The notes below the pieces were generated by a model. It was given only the letters and a program-made list of their open reading frames with translations, had not been told where the DNA came from and did no database searches. Shown here piece after piece: positions 17,454 through 27,574 of a DNA stretch of 64,000 bases. A program made the translations under genes and the position numbers. This DNA comes from Pseudomonadota bacterium (GTDB lineage Bacteria; Pseudomonadota; Alphaproteobacteria; Micropepsales; Micropepsaceae). The number at the start of each line of letters is the position of its first letter. The first letter of the stretch is position 1. The DNA is taken from NCBI GenBank assembly GCA_018241025.1, contig JAFEEQ010000004.1, forward strand, positions 186,001-250,000, in the 5' to 3' direction.

Positions 17454-18094
17454 ACCTGCCCCTCCGCGCAAACGACGAAGAGGACGATGCAATGCGCGAA
17501 CGCCGTTGCATCGTCCGCGGCGAGGTCATGCCCGACAGCGGGCTGATCCGTTTCGTCGTCGCGCCGGATGGCACGCTCACGCCCGATCTCGCCGCCACCT
17601 TGCCGGGACGCGGCATCTGGCTCGGTGCCGATGCGGCCTCGCTCGCGACCGCGGTGAAGAAGAACCTGTTCGCGCGCGCTGCGAAGGCGCCGGTCACGGT
17701 TCCCGCAGACCTCGCGGCGCGGATCGAGATGTTGCTGGTGTCGCGGATGCAGGCCGATCTCGGGCTGGCGCGGCGCTCAGGTCAACTGCTGCTCGGCTTC
17801 GACACCGTGTTGAAGGCGATCCAGTCGGACAATCCGCCACAGGTGCTGGTGGAAGCGTCGGACGGCGCCGCCGACGGCAAGCGCAAACTGTTCGGTGCCG
17901 CGCATGCGCGCGGACTGAAAATCGAAGTGATCGAATGCCTTACGACGAGCGAAATCAGCTTGGCGGTGGGGCGTGAGAATGTGATACATGCAGCCCTCAA
18001 ATCCGGGCGGCTCCAGGAACGTCTGAGCACCGACGCCATCAGGCTGTCGGGCTTCAGGTCCGTTCCTGCGGTTTCCCACGAAAGCGACGAATGA
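17450..18094 (+). CDS. YlxR/YlxQ-type RNA-binding protein
   Basis: The protein joins an N-terminal YlxR (DUF448) domain ([43 protein letters not shown]) to a ribosomal L7Ae-like domain ([13 protein letters not shown]), a fusion usual in alphaproteobacteria between nusA and infB. YlxR binds RNA or RNase P in Firmicutes; here the job is unknown. I place the start at TTG 17450, which overlaps the nusA stop and has GGAGGAGGG 9 bases upstream; the ATG at 17492 is the alternative. The stop overlaps infB by 4 bases. Confidence 0.85.
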   Translation: MNLPLRANDEEDDAMRERRCIVRGEVMPDSGLIRFVVAPDGTLTPDLAATLPGRGIWLGADAASLATAVKKNLFARAAKAPVTVPADLAARIEMLLVSRMQADLGLARRSGQLLLGFDTVLKAIQSDNPPQVLVEASDGAADGKRKLFGAAHARGLKIEVIECLTTSEISLAVGRENVIHAALKSGRLQERLSTDAIRLSGFRSVPAVSHESDE

Positions 18095-20640
18095 GCGAAG
18101 ACACCACAAAGAAACCCGGCGGACGCGCGCCTCTGACGCTGAAGAAGGTCGAGACCTCGACCGTCAAGCAGAGCTTCAGCCATGGCCGCACCAAGGCCGT
18201 GGTGGTGGAAAAGAAGCGCACGCTTGGCCCGGCACCGGCCGCCAAGGCGCCGGCCCCGTCCCAGGCGCCGAAGCCCGCTGCACCGGCCCCGTCCGCGCCC
18301 GCAGCGCAACCCGCGCAGCCGCGCGGCGTCGTCCTGCGTCAACTGACGGAAGAAGAGAAGGCGCGCCGCGATGCAGCCCTCGCCGACGCCAAGGTGCACG
18401 AATCCGAAGCCCGCAAGCGCGCCGAGGAAGAGGCCCGCCTGCGCGCCGCCGAAGAAGAGAAGCTGCGCCATGAGCGCGAAGCCGCTGCGAAGCGTAAGGC
18501 CGAGGAAGACGCGCGCAAGGCCGCCGAGGAAGTGGCGCGCCGTCACGCCGAAGAAGAGCTTGCGCGCCGGGACAAGAAGGAGGCCGTGACTGCGGCGCCT
18601 GCCGCCGCGACGACGGCCGCTGCGACAGCTGCTGCGGCACGCAATCGCCGCGTCGTTCAGGAGGAAGAGGAAGAAGCTCCTGCCAAAAAGGGCATTCCCG
18701 GCAAGGTTGCCGCGAAGCCGGCCGCTGCGCCCAAAAAGGTGGGCGACGACAATCGCCGCCGCGGCAAGCTCACCGTCACCCGTGCACTCTCCGATGACGA
18801 CGAGCGCGTGCGCTCGGTTGCGGCTTTCCGCCGTCATCTCCAGCGCGCCAAGGGCGGCCCTGCGCAGCCCGCCGGCCCGGTCGGTCCGCGCGAAGTCACC
18901 ATCCCGGAAACGATCACGGTCGCGGAACTCGCGAACCGCATGGCCCGTCGCTCGGTCGACATCATCAAGGTGCTGATGAAGAACGGCCATATGGCGACGG
19001 TCAACGATACGATCGATGCCGATACCGCAGAGCTGGTCGCGGCCGAATACGGCCACACCGTGAAGCGCGTCGCCGAATCCGACGTCCTCGAGGGACTGAA
19101 GGGCGCCGAGGACGACGAAGGCCATCTCGTGCCGCGTCCGCCGGTCGTGACCGTCATGGGCCATGTCGATCACGGCAAGACCTCGCTGCTCGATGCGCTG
19201 CGCAAGACCGATGTGGTCTCCGGCGAAGCCGGCGGCATCACCCAGCACATCGGCGCCTACCAGGTGCAGACCAAGGGCGGCAATCGCATCACCTTCCTCG
19301 ACACGCCGGGCCACGCCGCCTTCACCGCGATGCGCGGCCGCGGCGCCAAGGTCACCGACATCGTCATTCTTGTGGTGGCGGCGGATGACGGCGTGATGCC
19401 GCAAACGGTCGAAGCCATCGCCCACGCCAAGGCGGCGCAGGTTCCGCTCATCGTCGCGGTCAACAAGATCGACAAGGCTGCGGCCGATCCGATGCGGGTC
19501 AAGACCGAGCTGCTGCAGCATGAAATCCAGGTCGAAGATCTGGGCGGCGAGACGCTCGCCATCGAAGTGTCGGCGACCAAGGGAACGAATCTCGACAAGC
19601 TCGAGGAAGCGATCCTGCTTCAGGCCGAAGTGCTCGATCTCAAGGCCAATCCCGATCGCACCGCCGAAGGTGCGGTGATCGAGGCCAAGCTCGACCGCGG
19701 CCGCGGCCCGGTCGCGACCGTGCTCGTCCAGCGCGGCACGCTGAAGGTCGGCGACATCGTGGTTGCCGGCTCCGAATGGGGCCGCGTGCGCCTGCTGCAG
19801 AACGATCGCGGCGAAACGGTGCAGAGCGCGGGTCCCGCGATGCCAATCGAAGTGCTCGGCCTTTCCGGTGCGCCCGATGCCGGCGATGAAATGGTCGTCG
19901 TCGAGAACGAAGCCCGCGCCCGCGAGGTCACGGAATATCGCGACCGCAAGCGGCGCGAAGCCCGCCAGGCCTCGACCTCGCGCCAGACCCTCGACCAGCT
20001 GCTCAAGACCCGCGATGCCGGCGAGAAGAAGCTGCTCCCGCTGGTGCTGAAATCCGACGTGCAGGGTTCGAGCGAGGCGATCCAGGGCGCGCTGAACAAG
20101 CTCGGGACCGACGAAGTCGCGGTGCAGATCCTGCAGTCCGGCGTCGGCGGCATCACCGAGAGCGACATCATCCTCGCCCACGCATCCGGCGCCGCGGTGA
20201 TCGGCTTCAACGTCCGCGCCGACAAGCTCGCCCGCGAACGGGCAAAGCGCGATGGCGTCGAAATCCGCTACTACAACATCATCTACAACGTCGTGGATGA
20301 CGTGAAGGCGGTGCTCTCGGGCATGCTCGCGCCGGAAGTGCGCGAGAAATTCCTCGGCAATGCCGAGATCCTCGAGGTGTTCGATATCTCGAAGGTCGGC
20401 AAGGTCGCAGGCTGCCGCGTCACCGACGGCGTCGTCCGCCGCGGCGCCAAGGTGCGCCTGATCCGCGACAACGTCGTGATCCACGAAGGCGAGCTCTCCA
20501 CCCTGAAGCGCTTCAAGGATGAAGTGCGCGAGGTCCAGACCGGTCAGGAATGCGGCATGGCCTTCGCGAACTATCAGGACATGAAGAAGGGCGACGTCAT
20601 CGAGTGCTTCGAGGTCGAGACCATCCAGCGCGCGCTTTAA
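18091..20640 (+). CDS. infB: Translation initiation factor IF-2
   Basis: IF-2 is the GTPase that places fMet-tRNA on the 30S subunit and promotes subunit joining. The 849-residue protein has a long low-complexity Lys/Glu/Ala-rich N-terminus (about 1-250), an IF2_N domain near 270-320 and the G domain ([32 protein letters not shown]) at about 355-520, followed by domains II-IV. ATGA overlap with ylxR indicates coupled translation. On the opposite strand an unbroken 900-codon frame is a shadow of the GC-rich codon pattern. Confidence 0.98.
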   Translation: MSEDTTKKPGGRAPLTLKKVETSTVKQSFSHGRTKAVVVEKKRTLGPAPAAKAPAPSQAPKPAAPAPSAPAAQPAQPRGVVLRQLTEEEKARRDAALADAKVHESEARKRAEEEARLRAAEEEKLRHEREAAAKRKAEEDARKAAEEVARRHAEEELARRDKKEAVTAAPAAATTAAATAAAARNRRVVQEEEEEAPAKKGIPGKVAAKPAAAPKKVGDDNRRRGKLTVTRALSDDDERVRSVAAFRRHLQRAKGGPAQPAGPVGPREVTIPETITVAELANRMARRSVDIIKVLMKNGHMATVNDTIDADTAELVAAEYGHTVKRVAESDVLEGLKGAEDDEGHLVPRPPVVTVMGHVDHGKTSLLDALRKTDVVSGEAGGITQHIGAYQVQTKGGNRITFLDTPGHAAFTAMRGRGAKVTDIVILVVAADDGVMPQTVEAIAHAKAAQVPLIVAVNKIDKAAADPMRVKTELLQHEIQVEDLGGETLAIEVSATKGTNLDKLEEAILLQAEVLDLKANPDRTAEGAVIEAKLDRGRGPVATVLVQRGTLKVGDIVVAGSEWGRVRLLQNDRGETVQSAGPAMPIEVLGLSGAPDAGDEMVVVENEARAREVTEYRDRKRREARQASTSRQTLDQLLKTRDAGEKKLLPLVLKSDVQGSSEAIQGALNKLGTDEVAVQILQSGVGGITESDIILAHASGAAVIGFNVRADKLARERAKRDGVEIRYYNIIYNVVDDVKAVLSGMLAPEVREKFLGNAEILEVFDISKVGKVAGCRVTDGVVRRGAKVRLIRDNVVIHEGELSTLKRFKDEVREVQTGQECGMAFANYQDMKKGDVIECFEVETIQRAL

Positions 20641-20666
20641 GCGCGGCTGGCGGTCCGGTCTGAGAC

Positions 20667-22310
20667 ATGGTGGAAATCCAAAAAGGCCCCCCGGACCCAG
20701 TTCGCTCGGCGCGCTTTCAAGTGCTGGCGCGCGAATTCGACACCGCGATGAAGGCGCAGGACATTCCGCGCGCCGTCGGCTGGGCGAAGCGCGCGATGGA
20801 AGAGGGTTTCGCGCATCCGATGTTCTTCAACATCGTCGCCTATCTCGACATCCGCGAGGGCCGGGTGAAGGAGGCGATTGCGCTCCTGAACAACGGCCTC
20901 ACCATGGCGCCGGAAGAGCCGAACCTGCTGAACCAGCTCGGCGTCGCCTACAACCATCTTGGCCAGTACGACGATGCGATCGCCGCATTCGGCCGCGCCG
21001 TCGCCGCCGCGCCGAAATTCGGTCCGCCGCACTACAATCGCGGCGTCGCCTATGAAGGCAAGGGCGATGTCGATCGCGCCCGCAAGGACTATGTTCGTGC
21101 CGTCGAACTCCAGCCGGATTATCCCGACGCGCTGTCGCGTCTCGCCTATACCGATGCGATGCGCGGGCGCTACGCCGCGGCGCTCGACTACGCCCATCGC
21201 ACGCTGAAGCTCAATCCGCGCAACCAGCTCGGCACCATCGCGGCCGCGACCGGCGAAGTTGCGCTCGGCAAATTCGACGAGGCCATTGCGCGCATCACCA
21301 CCTTCCTCGGCGATCCGCTGCTCGGCCCGGTGAACAACGCCATCCTGCTCGGCCTTCTGGGCGACGCCTTCGATGGCGCGGGCAAGCCGGCTCCGGCCTT
21401 CGATGCCTATACAGAATCGAATGCGCTGCTGCGCAAACTCTATGCGCCGAATTTCGGCATGGGCGCGGTGACCGGTGCCGAGATGCTGCGCGATTATTTC
21501 GCCGCCGCGCCGGCCGAAGCCTGGGCTGCCGATACAAAGGCACCGGCGGATGGCCATGTCCGCGCGCATGTCTTTCTCGTCGGCTTCCCGCGCTCGGGCA
21601 CGACGCTGCTGGAGCAGACGCTGGCCGGCCATACCGATGTCGTCACCAGCGAAGAGCGCGGCCTTCTCGGCGACGCCGTCGAGTCTTTCGCCGCGGACCG
21701 CGCCGCGCTCGACACGCTGGCGGCCTTCGGAACCGGCGATCTCCAGAAATATCGCGATGCCTATTGGGCGCGCGCCGCCGGGCTCGATCCCAAGGGCAAG
21801 GTCTTCGTCGACAAGCTGCCACTCAATGTGCTGCTGCTGCCTTTGGTCGCCAAGCTCTTCCCGCACGCGAAGATCCTCTTCGCCCTGCGCGATCCGCGCG
21901 ACGTGGTGTTCTCCTGCTTCCGCCGCCGCTTCCAGATGTCGAACCAGATGTACGAGCTGCTTACCCTTACGGGTGCCGCGCGCTACTACGATGCGGTGAT
22001 GGGCGCCGCCGCGGTCTACCGCGACAAGCTCGATCTCGATTGGCGCGATGTCCGGCACGAGGATTTCGTCGCCGATTATGAGAACCAGGCAAAGGCCGTC
22101 GTCGAACATCTCGGCCTTGCCTGGCAGCCCGGCATCGTCGATGTCGCGAAGCGCTTGCAGGATCGCGCGGTCGACACGCCGTCCAGCGCCCAGATTACCC
22201 AGGGCGTGCGCGATGAAGGCGTCGGCGCCTGGCGGGCCTATGAACCGAAGCTCGCGAGCGTGCTTCCCGTGCTTGCGCCCTGGGTCGCGCGTTTCGGATA
22301 TCCGGCATGA
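20667..22310 (+). CDS. TPR-sulfotransferase fusion protein
   Basis: The 547-residue protein has TPR repeats at about 35-250 (LLNQLGVAYNHLGQYDDAIA, HYNRGVAYEGKGDVDRARKD) followed by a sulfotransferase domain. The PAPS 5'-phosphosulfate loop is VGFPRSGTTLLEQ at about 306, the 3'-phosphate-binding region is ALRDPRDVVFSCFRRRF. This architecture resembles bacterial TPR sulfotransferases and distantly tyrosylprotein sulfotransferase. It lies between infB and rbfA, with a 4-base overlap into rbfA, so it is co-expressed with translation factors. The acceptor is unknown; a protein or nascent-chain substrate would fit but is speculation. Confidence 0.88.
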   Translation: MVEIQKGPPDPVRSARFQVLAREFDTAMKAQDIPRAVGWAKRAMEEGFAHPMFFNIVAYLDIREGRVKEAIALLNNGLTMAPEEPNLLNQLGVAYNHLGQYDDAIAAFGRAVAAAPKFGPPHYNRGVAYEGKGDVDRARKDYVRAVELQPDYPDALSRLAYTDAMRGRYAAALDYAHRTLKLNPRNQLGTIAAATGEVALGKFDEAIARITTFLGDPLLGPVNNAILLGLLGDAFDGAGKPAPAFDAYTESNALLRKLYAPNFGMGAVTGAEMLRDYFAAAPAEAWAADTKAPADGHVRAHVFLVGFPRSGTTLLEQTLAGHTDVVTSEERGLLGDAVESFAADRAALDTLAAFGTGDLQKYRDAYWARAAGLDPKGKVFVDKLPLNVLLLPLVAKLFPHAKILFALRDPRDVVFSCFRRRFQMSNQMYELLTLTGAARYYDAVMGAAAVYRDKLDLDWRDVRHEDFVADYENQAKAVVEHLGLAWQPGIVDVAKRLQDRAVDTPSSAQITQGVRDEGVGAWRAYEPKLASVLPVLAPWVARFGYPA

Positions 22311-22711
22311 GCCGCCAGAAGCACACCGGTCCCACCCAGCGCCAGCTCCGCGTCGGCGAGATGCTGCGCCATGCGCTGGCCGATATCCTGCGCCGTGGCG
22401 ATATCCGCGATCCCGACCTTGTCGGCGTCTCGGTCACCATCACGCAGGTGAAGCCCTCGCCCGACATGCGCCATGCGACGGTGTTCTGCGAACCGCTCGG
22501 CGGCAAGAACGCTGCGGTCGTGATCGCCGCGCTCAATCGCAACAAAGCCTATCTGCGCGGCGAGATGGGCCACCTGATCGCGCTCAAATTCACCCCCGAC
22601 CTGCGCTTCATCGAAGATGAATCCTTTGCGGAAGCGCAGAAGATCGAGACCATCCTCAAATCGGATCGCGTGCAGCGCGACCTCTCCGCGCCCGAAGCGG
22701 ACGAGGAGTAG
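22307..22711 (+). CDS. rbfA: 30S ribosome-binding factor A
   Basis: RbfA binds immature 30S subunits and is needed for 16S rRNA processing and cold growth. The 134-residue protein shows the KH-like core: QRQLRVGEMLRHALADILRR, VSVTITQVKPSPDMRHATVF, GHLIALKFTPDLRFIEDESF. Overlaps the sulfotransferase stop (ATGA) and is 3 bases before truB. Confidence 0.96.
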   Translation: MSRQKHTGPTQRQLRVGEMLRHALADILRRGDIRDPDLVGVSVTITQVKPSPDMRHATVFCEPLGGKNAAVVIAALNRNKAYLRGEMGHLIALKFTPDLRFIEDESFAEAQKIETILKSDRVQRDLSAPEADEE

Positions 22712-22714
22712 AAG

Positions 22715-23659
22715 GTGGCCCGCCGCAAGAAAGGCCAGCCCGTCCATGGCTGGGTGATCGTCGACAAGCCGAAGGGCATGACCTCGACCCAGGTCGTCGG
22801 TGCCGTGCGGCGGATCTACGACGCCCAGAAAGCCGGCCATGCCGGAACCCTCGATCCGCTGGCGACCGGCATCCTCGCCGTGGCGCTCGGCGAGGCGACG
22901 AAGACCGTCCCCTTCGCCATGGACGCCGACAAGACCTACCGCTTCACCGCCCATTGGGGCGAGGCCCGCGATACGGACGACACTGAGGGAAAGGTGATCG
23001 CCACCTCCGAGATCCGCCCCACGCGGGAGCAGATCGAGGCCGCGCTCCCGGCCTTCACCGGAACCCTGCTCCAGACCCCGCCGGCCTATTCGGCGATCAA
23101 GGTCCAGGGCGAGCGGGCCTACGACCTTGCCCGGGAGGGCGAGACGGTCGTGCTCGAACCCCGCACCGTCGAGGTCTATGAAGCCCGGCTTCTCGGCATC
23201 CCGGACCCGGACCATGCCGAGATCGAAATCCTTTGTGGCAAAGGGACTTACGTCCGTTCCTGGGTCCGGGATATCGCCAAAGCGCTGGGCACGGTCGGGC
23301 ATGTTTCGAGCCTCCGCCGGACCCGGATCGGCGGCTTCACGGAAGATTTGGCCGTCCCCCTAGCAATCGAAGGGGGTTCTATGCATATTCCCGCCGCTTT
23401 TGAGCACCTGAGGCCCATTGCGACCGCGCTGGACGGCATCCCGGCGCTGGCCGTCACGGGCACCGATGCGGTCCGCCTGCGAAGCGGCAATCCGATCCTG
23501 ATCCGCGCGAACCAGTTCGCAAGGATCGCGGAGAGCTGTCCGGAGGAAGACGATCTTCAGGGGCTCACGGTTTTTCTTCAGACAGCTGAGGGCGAGCCGG
23601 TGGCACTGGCCGAAATCGCGCAAGGCGAGCTTCGGCCATTCCGAGTCTTCAACCTTTAA
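22715..23659 (+). CDS. truB: tRNA pseudouridine(55) synthase
   Basis: TruB converts U55 in the T-loop of tRNAs to pseudouridine. The start is GTG at 22715. The 314-residue protein has WVIVDKPKGMTSTQVV, the catalytic Asp in KAGHAGTLDPLATGIL, the PPAYSAIKVQGERAYDLAR loop and a PUA-like C-terminal region. Full-length. It follows rbfA by 3 bases and is followed by rpsO. Confidence 0.96.
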   Translation: MARRKKGQPVHGWVIVDKPKGMTSTQVVGAVRRIYDAQKAGHAGTLDPLATGILAVALGEATKTVPFAMDADKTYRFTAHWGEARDTDDTEGKVIATSEIRPTREQIEAALPAFTGTLLQTPPAYSAIKVQGERAYDLAREGETVVLEPRTVEVYEARLLGIPDPDHAEIEILCGKGTYVRSWVRDIAKALGTVGHVSSLRRTRIGGFTEDLAVPLAIEGGSMHIPAAFEHLRPIATALDGIPALAVTGTDAVRLRSGNPILIRANQFARIAESCPEEDDLQGLTVFLQTAEGEPVALAEIAQGELRPFRVFNL

Positions 23660-23677
23660 CAGGACCCGACGCCGAAC

Positions 23678-23944
23678 ATGATCACTGCAGAACGTAAGAA
23701 AGAGCTCGTTGCCGAGTACGCCATCAAGGAAGGCGACACCGGTTCGCCGGAAGTCCAGATCGCGGTGCTCAGCGAGCGCATCAACAACCTGACCGAGCAC
23801 TTCCAGACGCACAAGAAGGACAACCACTCGCGCCGCGGCCTCATCAAGATGGTGAGCACGCGCCGCAGCCTTCTCGACTACGTCAAGAAGACCGACGTCG
23901 CGCGCTACAATTCGCTCATCGAGCGTCTGGGCCTGCGCCGCTGA
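23678..23944 (+). CDS. rpsO: 30S ribosomal protein S15
   Basis: S15 is an early 16S-binding protein that organises the central domain. The 88-residue sequence ([60 protein letters not shown]) matches the family along its length. It is 18 bases after truB. A long hairpin between it and pnp probably directs RNA processing. Confidence 0.98.
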   Translation: MITAERKKELVAEYAIKEGDTGSPEVQIAVLSERINNLTEHFQTHKKDNHSRRGLIKMVSTRRSLLDYVKKTDVARYNSLIERLGLRR

Positions 23945-23973
23945 ACGGCTCGGTTTCATCGCCAGTACAGTTT

Positions 23974-24006
23974 CGCGTGAGTCCGCGATGGTCGCGGGCT
24001 CGCGTG
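23974..24006 (+). promoter_or_regulatory. 15-pair hairpin between rpsO and pnp (likely RNase III site)
   Basis: CGCGTGAGTCCGCGA (23974-23988) and TCGCGGGCTCGCGTG (23992-24006) form an uninterrupted 15-pair stem with three G-U pairs and a three-base loop. In E. coli the pnp leader forms a similar RNase III-cleaved hairpin that controls pnp autoregulation; the position and length agree, but no T-run makes it a terminator. Cleavage is inferred. Confidence 0.6.
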
Positions 24007-24122
24007 TTCGCACGTCTCAACGGCATGGGCTGGAGAGGCGTTTCCGCACGCTAGGCCATGGGGCCGCCGTGCAATGCCGCCACGCGATCCGGCGTCGGCA
24101 TACGTAAGAAAGCAGACGAAAG

Positions 24123-26261
24123 ATGTTTACCGTACACAAGGAAGCCTTCGAATGGGGCGGCAGAACGCTGACGCTCGAAACCGGCAAGGTCGCGCGTCAG
24201 GCTGACGGCGCGGTCATTGCCACCTATGGCGAGACCGTCGTGCTGGCCACCGTGGTCAGCGAGCACAGCCCGCGCGAGGGCCGCGACTTCTTCCCGCTCA
24301 CCGTCAACTACCAGGAACGCTACTACGCCGCCGGCAAGATCCCGGGCGGCTACTTCAAGCGCGAGCGCGCGCCGACCGAGCGCGAGACGCTGATCTCCCG
24401 CCTCACCGACCGGCCGATCCGCCCGCTCTTCGCCGAAGGCTACAAGAACGAGACTCTGGTCGCCGTTCAGGTCCTGTCGCATGACATGGAGAACGATCCG
24501 GACATCATCGGCATGGTCGCGGCCTCCGCGGCGCTGACGATCTCGGGCGTTCCCTTCATGGGCCCGCTCGGCGCCGCTCGCGTCGGTTATTTCGACGGCG
24601 AATATCGCCTCAATCCGGCGATCGACGATTATCCGAACTCCAAGCTCGACCTCGTTGTCGCCGGCACCCGCGACGCGGTGATGATGGTGGAATCCGAAGC
24701 CCAGGAACTGTCGGAAGCCGTCATGCTCGGCGCCGTGATGTTCGGCCACCAGCAGATGCAGACCGTCATCGACGGCATCATCCGCCTCGCCGAAAAGGCC
24801 GCCAAGGATCCGCGCCCGCTGCCGGAAGACAAGCACGCCACTCTGCGCGACGCGCTCAAGAAGGAAGCCGGCCCGGAACTCGCACCTGCATTCCAGATCC
24901 GCGCCAAGCATGAGCGCCGCGACGCCATCTCGGCGATCCGCAAGAAGTTCGCCGAGAAGTATGTCGGCGAAGGTGACGGCAAGGTTGCCGGCAACACCTA
25001 CTCCGACCTGATGCACGACGTCGAAGCCCATGTCATGCGCAACGCGGTGCTCGACACCAAGACGCGCATCGACGGCCGCGACCTCGTCACCGTGCGTCCG
25101 ATCGTGGCGGAAGTCGGCGTCCTGCCGCGCACCCATGGTTCGGCCCTCTTCACCCGCGGCGAGACGCAGGCCCTCGTGGTCACGACGCTCGGCACGGCGG
25201 AAGACGAGCAGTTCATGGATCAGCTCGAAGGCACCGTGAAGCAGAACTTCATGCTCCACTACAACATGCCGCCCTACGCCGTCGGCGAGACCGGCCGCAT
25301 GGGCGCACCGGGCCGCCGCGAAGTCGGTCACGGCAAGCTGGCATGGCGCGCGCTCCATCCGATGCTGCCGACCAAGGAACAGTTCCCCTACACCCTGCGC
25401 GTGGTGTCGGAGATCACCGAGTCCAACGGCTCCTCGTCGATGGCCTCGGTCTGCGGTGCTTCGCTGTCGCTGATGGATGCGGGCGTCCCGATCAAGAAGC
25501 CGACCGCCGGCATCGCCATGGGCCTCATCCTCGAAGGCCAGCGCTACGCGGTCCTGTCGGACATCCTGGGTGACGAAGATCACCTCGGCGACATGGACTT
25601 CAAGGTCGCCGGTACCGAAGACGGCATCACCGCGCTCCAGATGGACATCAAGATCGCGGGCATCTCCGAAGAGATAATGCGCGTTGCGCTGGATCAGGCG
25701 AAGAACGGCCGCATCCACATCCTCGGCGAGATGAACAAGGCGCTGACCGGCGCCCGCGCCGAGCTCGGCGAACACGCGCCGCGCATCGAGCAGATCAAGA
25801 TCCCGACCGACAAGATCCGCGAAGTGATCGGCTCGGGCGGCAAGGTGATCCGCGAGATCGTCGAGAAGACCGGCGCCAAGATCAACATCGAGGACGACGG
25901 CACGGTGAAGATCGCGTCCGCCGACGGCGATTCGATCAAGGCCGCGCTCAAGTGGATCAAGGGCATCGTGGCCGAGCCCGAGGTCGGCGAGATCTATGAC
26001 GGCAAGATCGTCAAGGTCATGGACTTCGGCGCCTTCGTGAACTTCTTCGGACCGAAGGACGGTCTCGTCCACGTCTCCGAGCTTGCGGCGCAGCGCGTCA
26101 ACAAGCCGTCCGACGTGGTCAAGGAAGGTCAGGCGGTGAAGGTCAAGCTGCTCGGCTTCGACGATCGCGGTAAGGTCCGCCTCTCGATGAAGCAGGTCGA
26201 CCAGACCACCGGCGAAGACCTCTCCAAGAAGGCCAAGGGCGACGCGCCCGCGGCCGAGTAA
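24123..26261 (+). CDS. pnp: Polyribonucleotide nucleotidyltransferase
   Basis: PNPase degrades RNA 3' to 5' by phosphorolysis and is part of degradosomes. The 712-residue protein has two RNase PH domains ([20 protein letters not shown]; the second with [15 protein letters not shown] and the D in [19 protein letters not shown]), a helical linker, then KH ([19 protein letters not shown]) and S1 ([18 protein letters not shown]) domains. Full-length. It is the last gene of the cluster; an intrinsic terminator follows. Confidence 0.98.
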   Translation: MFTVHKEAFEWGGRTLTLETGKVARQADGAVIATYGETVVLATVVSEHSPREGRDFFPLTVNYQERYYAAGKIPGGYFKRERAPTERETLISRLTDRPIRPLFAEGYKNETLVAVQVLSHDMENDPDIIGMVAASAALTISGVPFMGPLGAARVGYFDGEYRLNPAIDDYPNSKLDLVVAGTRDAVMMVESEAQELSEAVMLGAVMFGHQQMQTVIDGIIRLAEKAAKDPRPLPEDKHATLRDALKKEAGPELAPAFQIRAKHERRDAISAIRKKFAEKYVGEGDGKVAGNTYSDLMHDVEAHVMRNAVLDTKTRIDGRDLVTVRPIVAEVGVLPRTHGSALFTRGETQALVVTTLGTAEDEQFMDQLEGTVKQNFMLHYNMPPYAVGETGRMGAPGRREVGHGKLAWRALHPMLPTKEQFPYTLRVVSEITESNGSSSMASVCGASLSLMDAGVPIKKPTAGIAMGLILEGQRYAVLSDILGDEDHLGDMDFKVAGTEDGITALQMDIKIAGISEEIMRVALDQAKNGRIHILGEMNKALTGARAELGEHAPRIEQIKIPTDKIREVIGSGGKVIREIVEKTGAKINIEDDGTVKIASADGDSIKAALKWIKGIVAEPEVGEIYDGKIVKVMDFGAFVNFFGPKDGLVHVSELAAQRVNKPSDVVKEGQAVKVKLLGFDDRGKVRLSMKQVDQTTGEDLSKKAKGDAPAAE

Positions 26262-26284
26262 GGTCTCACCTTATCCATCGATAA

Positions 26285-26314
26285 GCCGTCCGCGAGCGAT
26301 TGCGGGCGGCTTTT
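26285..26314 (+). terminator. Intrinsic terminator of pnp
   Basis: GCCGTCCGC (26285-26293) pairs with GCGGGCGGC (26302-26310), 9 pairs with one G-U, loop of 8, followed directly by TTTT (26311-26314). It lies 24 bases after the pnp stop and ends the rimP-to-pnp cluster. Confidence 0.85.
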
Positions 26315-26361
26315 CACTTTGCGGCACTCTTGATCGCGGTGACACGGAACCCATTTGTGAG

Positions 26362-27081
26362 ATGTCCATCGGAGCCGCCATGCACCTCGCCGCCGGCCAG
26401 AACTATCTCGACCTGATCCCTTTCCTGCTCGCCGTGCTCGTGATGCCGGTCCTGTCGGTTTATGGTGGCAGCAAGATCGGCACCGAAACGCCACTCATGC
26501 GCCGTTATGGCTTCACGCTTCTGCGCGGTGTCACGGTGACGATCCTTCTACTGTTGTTCTGGCAGGCGCTCGGGCGGCCGCTGGCGACGCTCGGTCTCGA
26601 TTGGCCGGTGAGCATGATCGGGCTTGCGATGCTGGCGCTGGTCGGAGTCGTCGCGATTGTATTCGCGATCCAACTGCTGCGTCTGCCGCGCACCATAAAG
26701 CCCGAACAACTCGAACGCCTGCGCACGCAAATCCGGGAAATTCGCATCCTGCCGCGCACGACGCCGGAATTGCTCGTCTTTCTTCTCGTCGCGATCATGG
26801 CCGGCATCTGGGAAGAGCTGCTGTTTCGCGGCTTTCTGATCTGGTTTCTGACGCCCTATGCGACGGTCTGGGGCGCCGTGATCCTCTCCACCATCGGCTT
26901 TGCGATCGGCCATCTCTATCAGGGCTGGAAGGGCATTCCGCGATCCGGTGGAATCGGCCTGCTGCTCGCAATCGGCTATGTGCTGAGCGGAAGCCTGTGG
27001 TGGGTCATGGCGCTGCACGCGCTGGTCGATCTCTTCGGCGGGATCGCGGCGTGGCGCGCGGTGCGGCTCAAACCCGTGTGA
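26362..27081 (+). CDS. CPBP family intramembrane metalloprotease
   Basis: The 239-residue membrane protein has about six to eight hydrophobic helices and the CAAX-prenyl-protease/bacteriocin-processing (CPBP, Abi) motifs: EExxxR in WEELLFRGFLIW, FxxxH in GFAIGHLYQG and HxxxD in MALHALVDLFGG. All catalytic residues are present. Homologues cleave within the membrane or act in immunity; the substrate is unknown. A start at the ATG six codons later (26380) is also possible. Neighbours give no hint. Confidence 0.85.
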   Translation: MSIGAAMHLAAGQNYLDLIPFLLAVLVMPVLSVYGGSKIGTETPLMRRYGFTLLRGVTVTILLLLFWQALGRPLATLGLDWPVSMIGLAMLALVGVVAIVFAIQLLRLPRTIKPEQLERLRTQIREIRILPRTTPELLVFLLVAIMAGIWEELLFRGFLIWFLTPYATVWGAVILSTIGFAIGHLYQGWKGIPRSGGIGLLLAIGYVLSGSLWWVMALHALVDLFGGIAAWRAVRLKPV

Positions 27082-27259
27082 GTCGTGCCTGAAGGGGCGG
27101 CAGGTTGCTTCGCACGTGTGCAGGCAACATTGCCGAACGCTGCACAAAAGCGACAGATGGAAACCAATGCGTCGGATTGATGGTTAACTGTGCTTCACGT
27201 TTCTTGTGCGCCGCAACGCCTCTCAGTAGCGTGATCTGGGTAGGGGTGGAGCATCGGTC

Positions 27260-27571
27260 ATGCTGGTTCTGTTGCGGTTGATCAGTCTGGTTCTCGTCGT
27301 ATCGGCAATCATGCTTCTGGGCGCCGATATCGTCACCTCGCTCGAAAACGGCGGCAAGGTGATGGTGCGCTCGCTCGATCAGGTCGCCATGCTGTTCAGC
27401 CCGGCCGGCATCACGGCCTTCCACGCCTGGTGTGCCGCCCACCTTCCCGGCTTCCTCTCGCACGGCATCGTGTCGCTGATGGGATTGTGGGGCTGGGCCG
27501 TTACCGGCGTGCCCGGGATCATCCTCGCCTTCCTGTTCGGCCGCCGCACGGCTGACGTATCCGAGCACTGA
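27260..27571 (+). CDS. Small two-helix membrane protein, unknown
   Basis: The 103-residue protein has an N-terminal hydrophobic helix (MLVLLRLISLVLVVSAIMLL) and a second near the C-terminus (GLWGWAVTGVPGIILAFLF). ATG at 27260 follows GGGGTGGA. It ends 4 bases before the convergent adenosyltransferase gene. The hydrophobic pattern and codon usage look coding, but I recognise no family. Confidence 0.65.
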   Translation: MLVLLRLISLVLVVSAIMLLGADIVTSLENGGKVMVRSLDQVAMLFSPAGITAFHAWCAAHLPGFLSHGIVSLMGLWGWAVTGVPGIILAFLFGRRTADVSEH

Positions 27572-27574
27572 CGC

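Noticed and set aside
15759-17492. A 577-codon open frame opposite nusA
   Set aside because: Same artefact; it would overlap an essential, well supported gene entirely.
17782-20484. A 900-codon open frame on the minus strand opposite infB
   Set aside because: It mirrors the codon pattern of infB, has no homology-like motif and no ribosome-binding site; typical antisense shadow in GC-rich DNA.
24051-26072. A 673-codon open frame opposite pnp
   Set aside because: Antisense shadow; the composition (His/Asp/Arg/Leu-rich) is the usual reverse-complement artefact.
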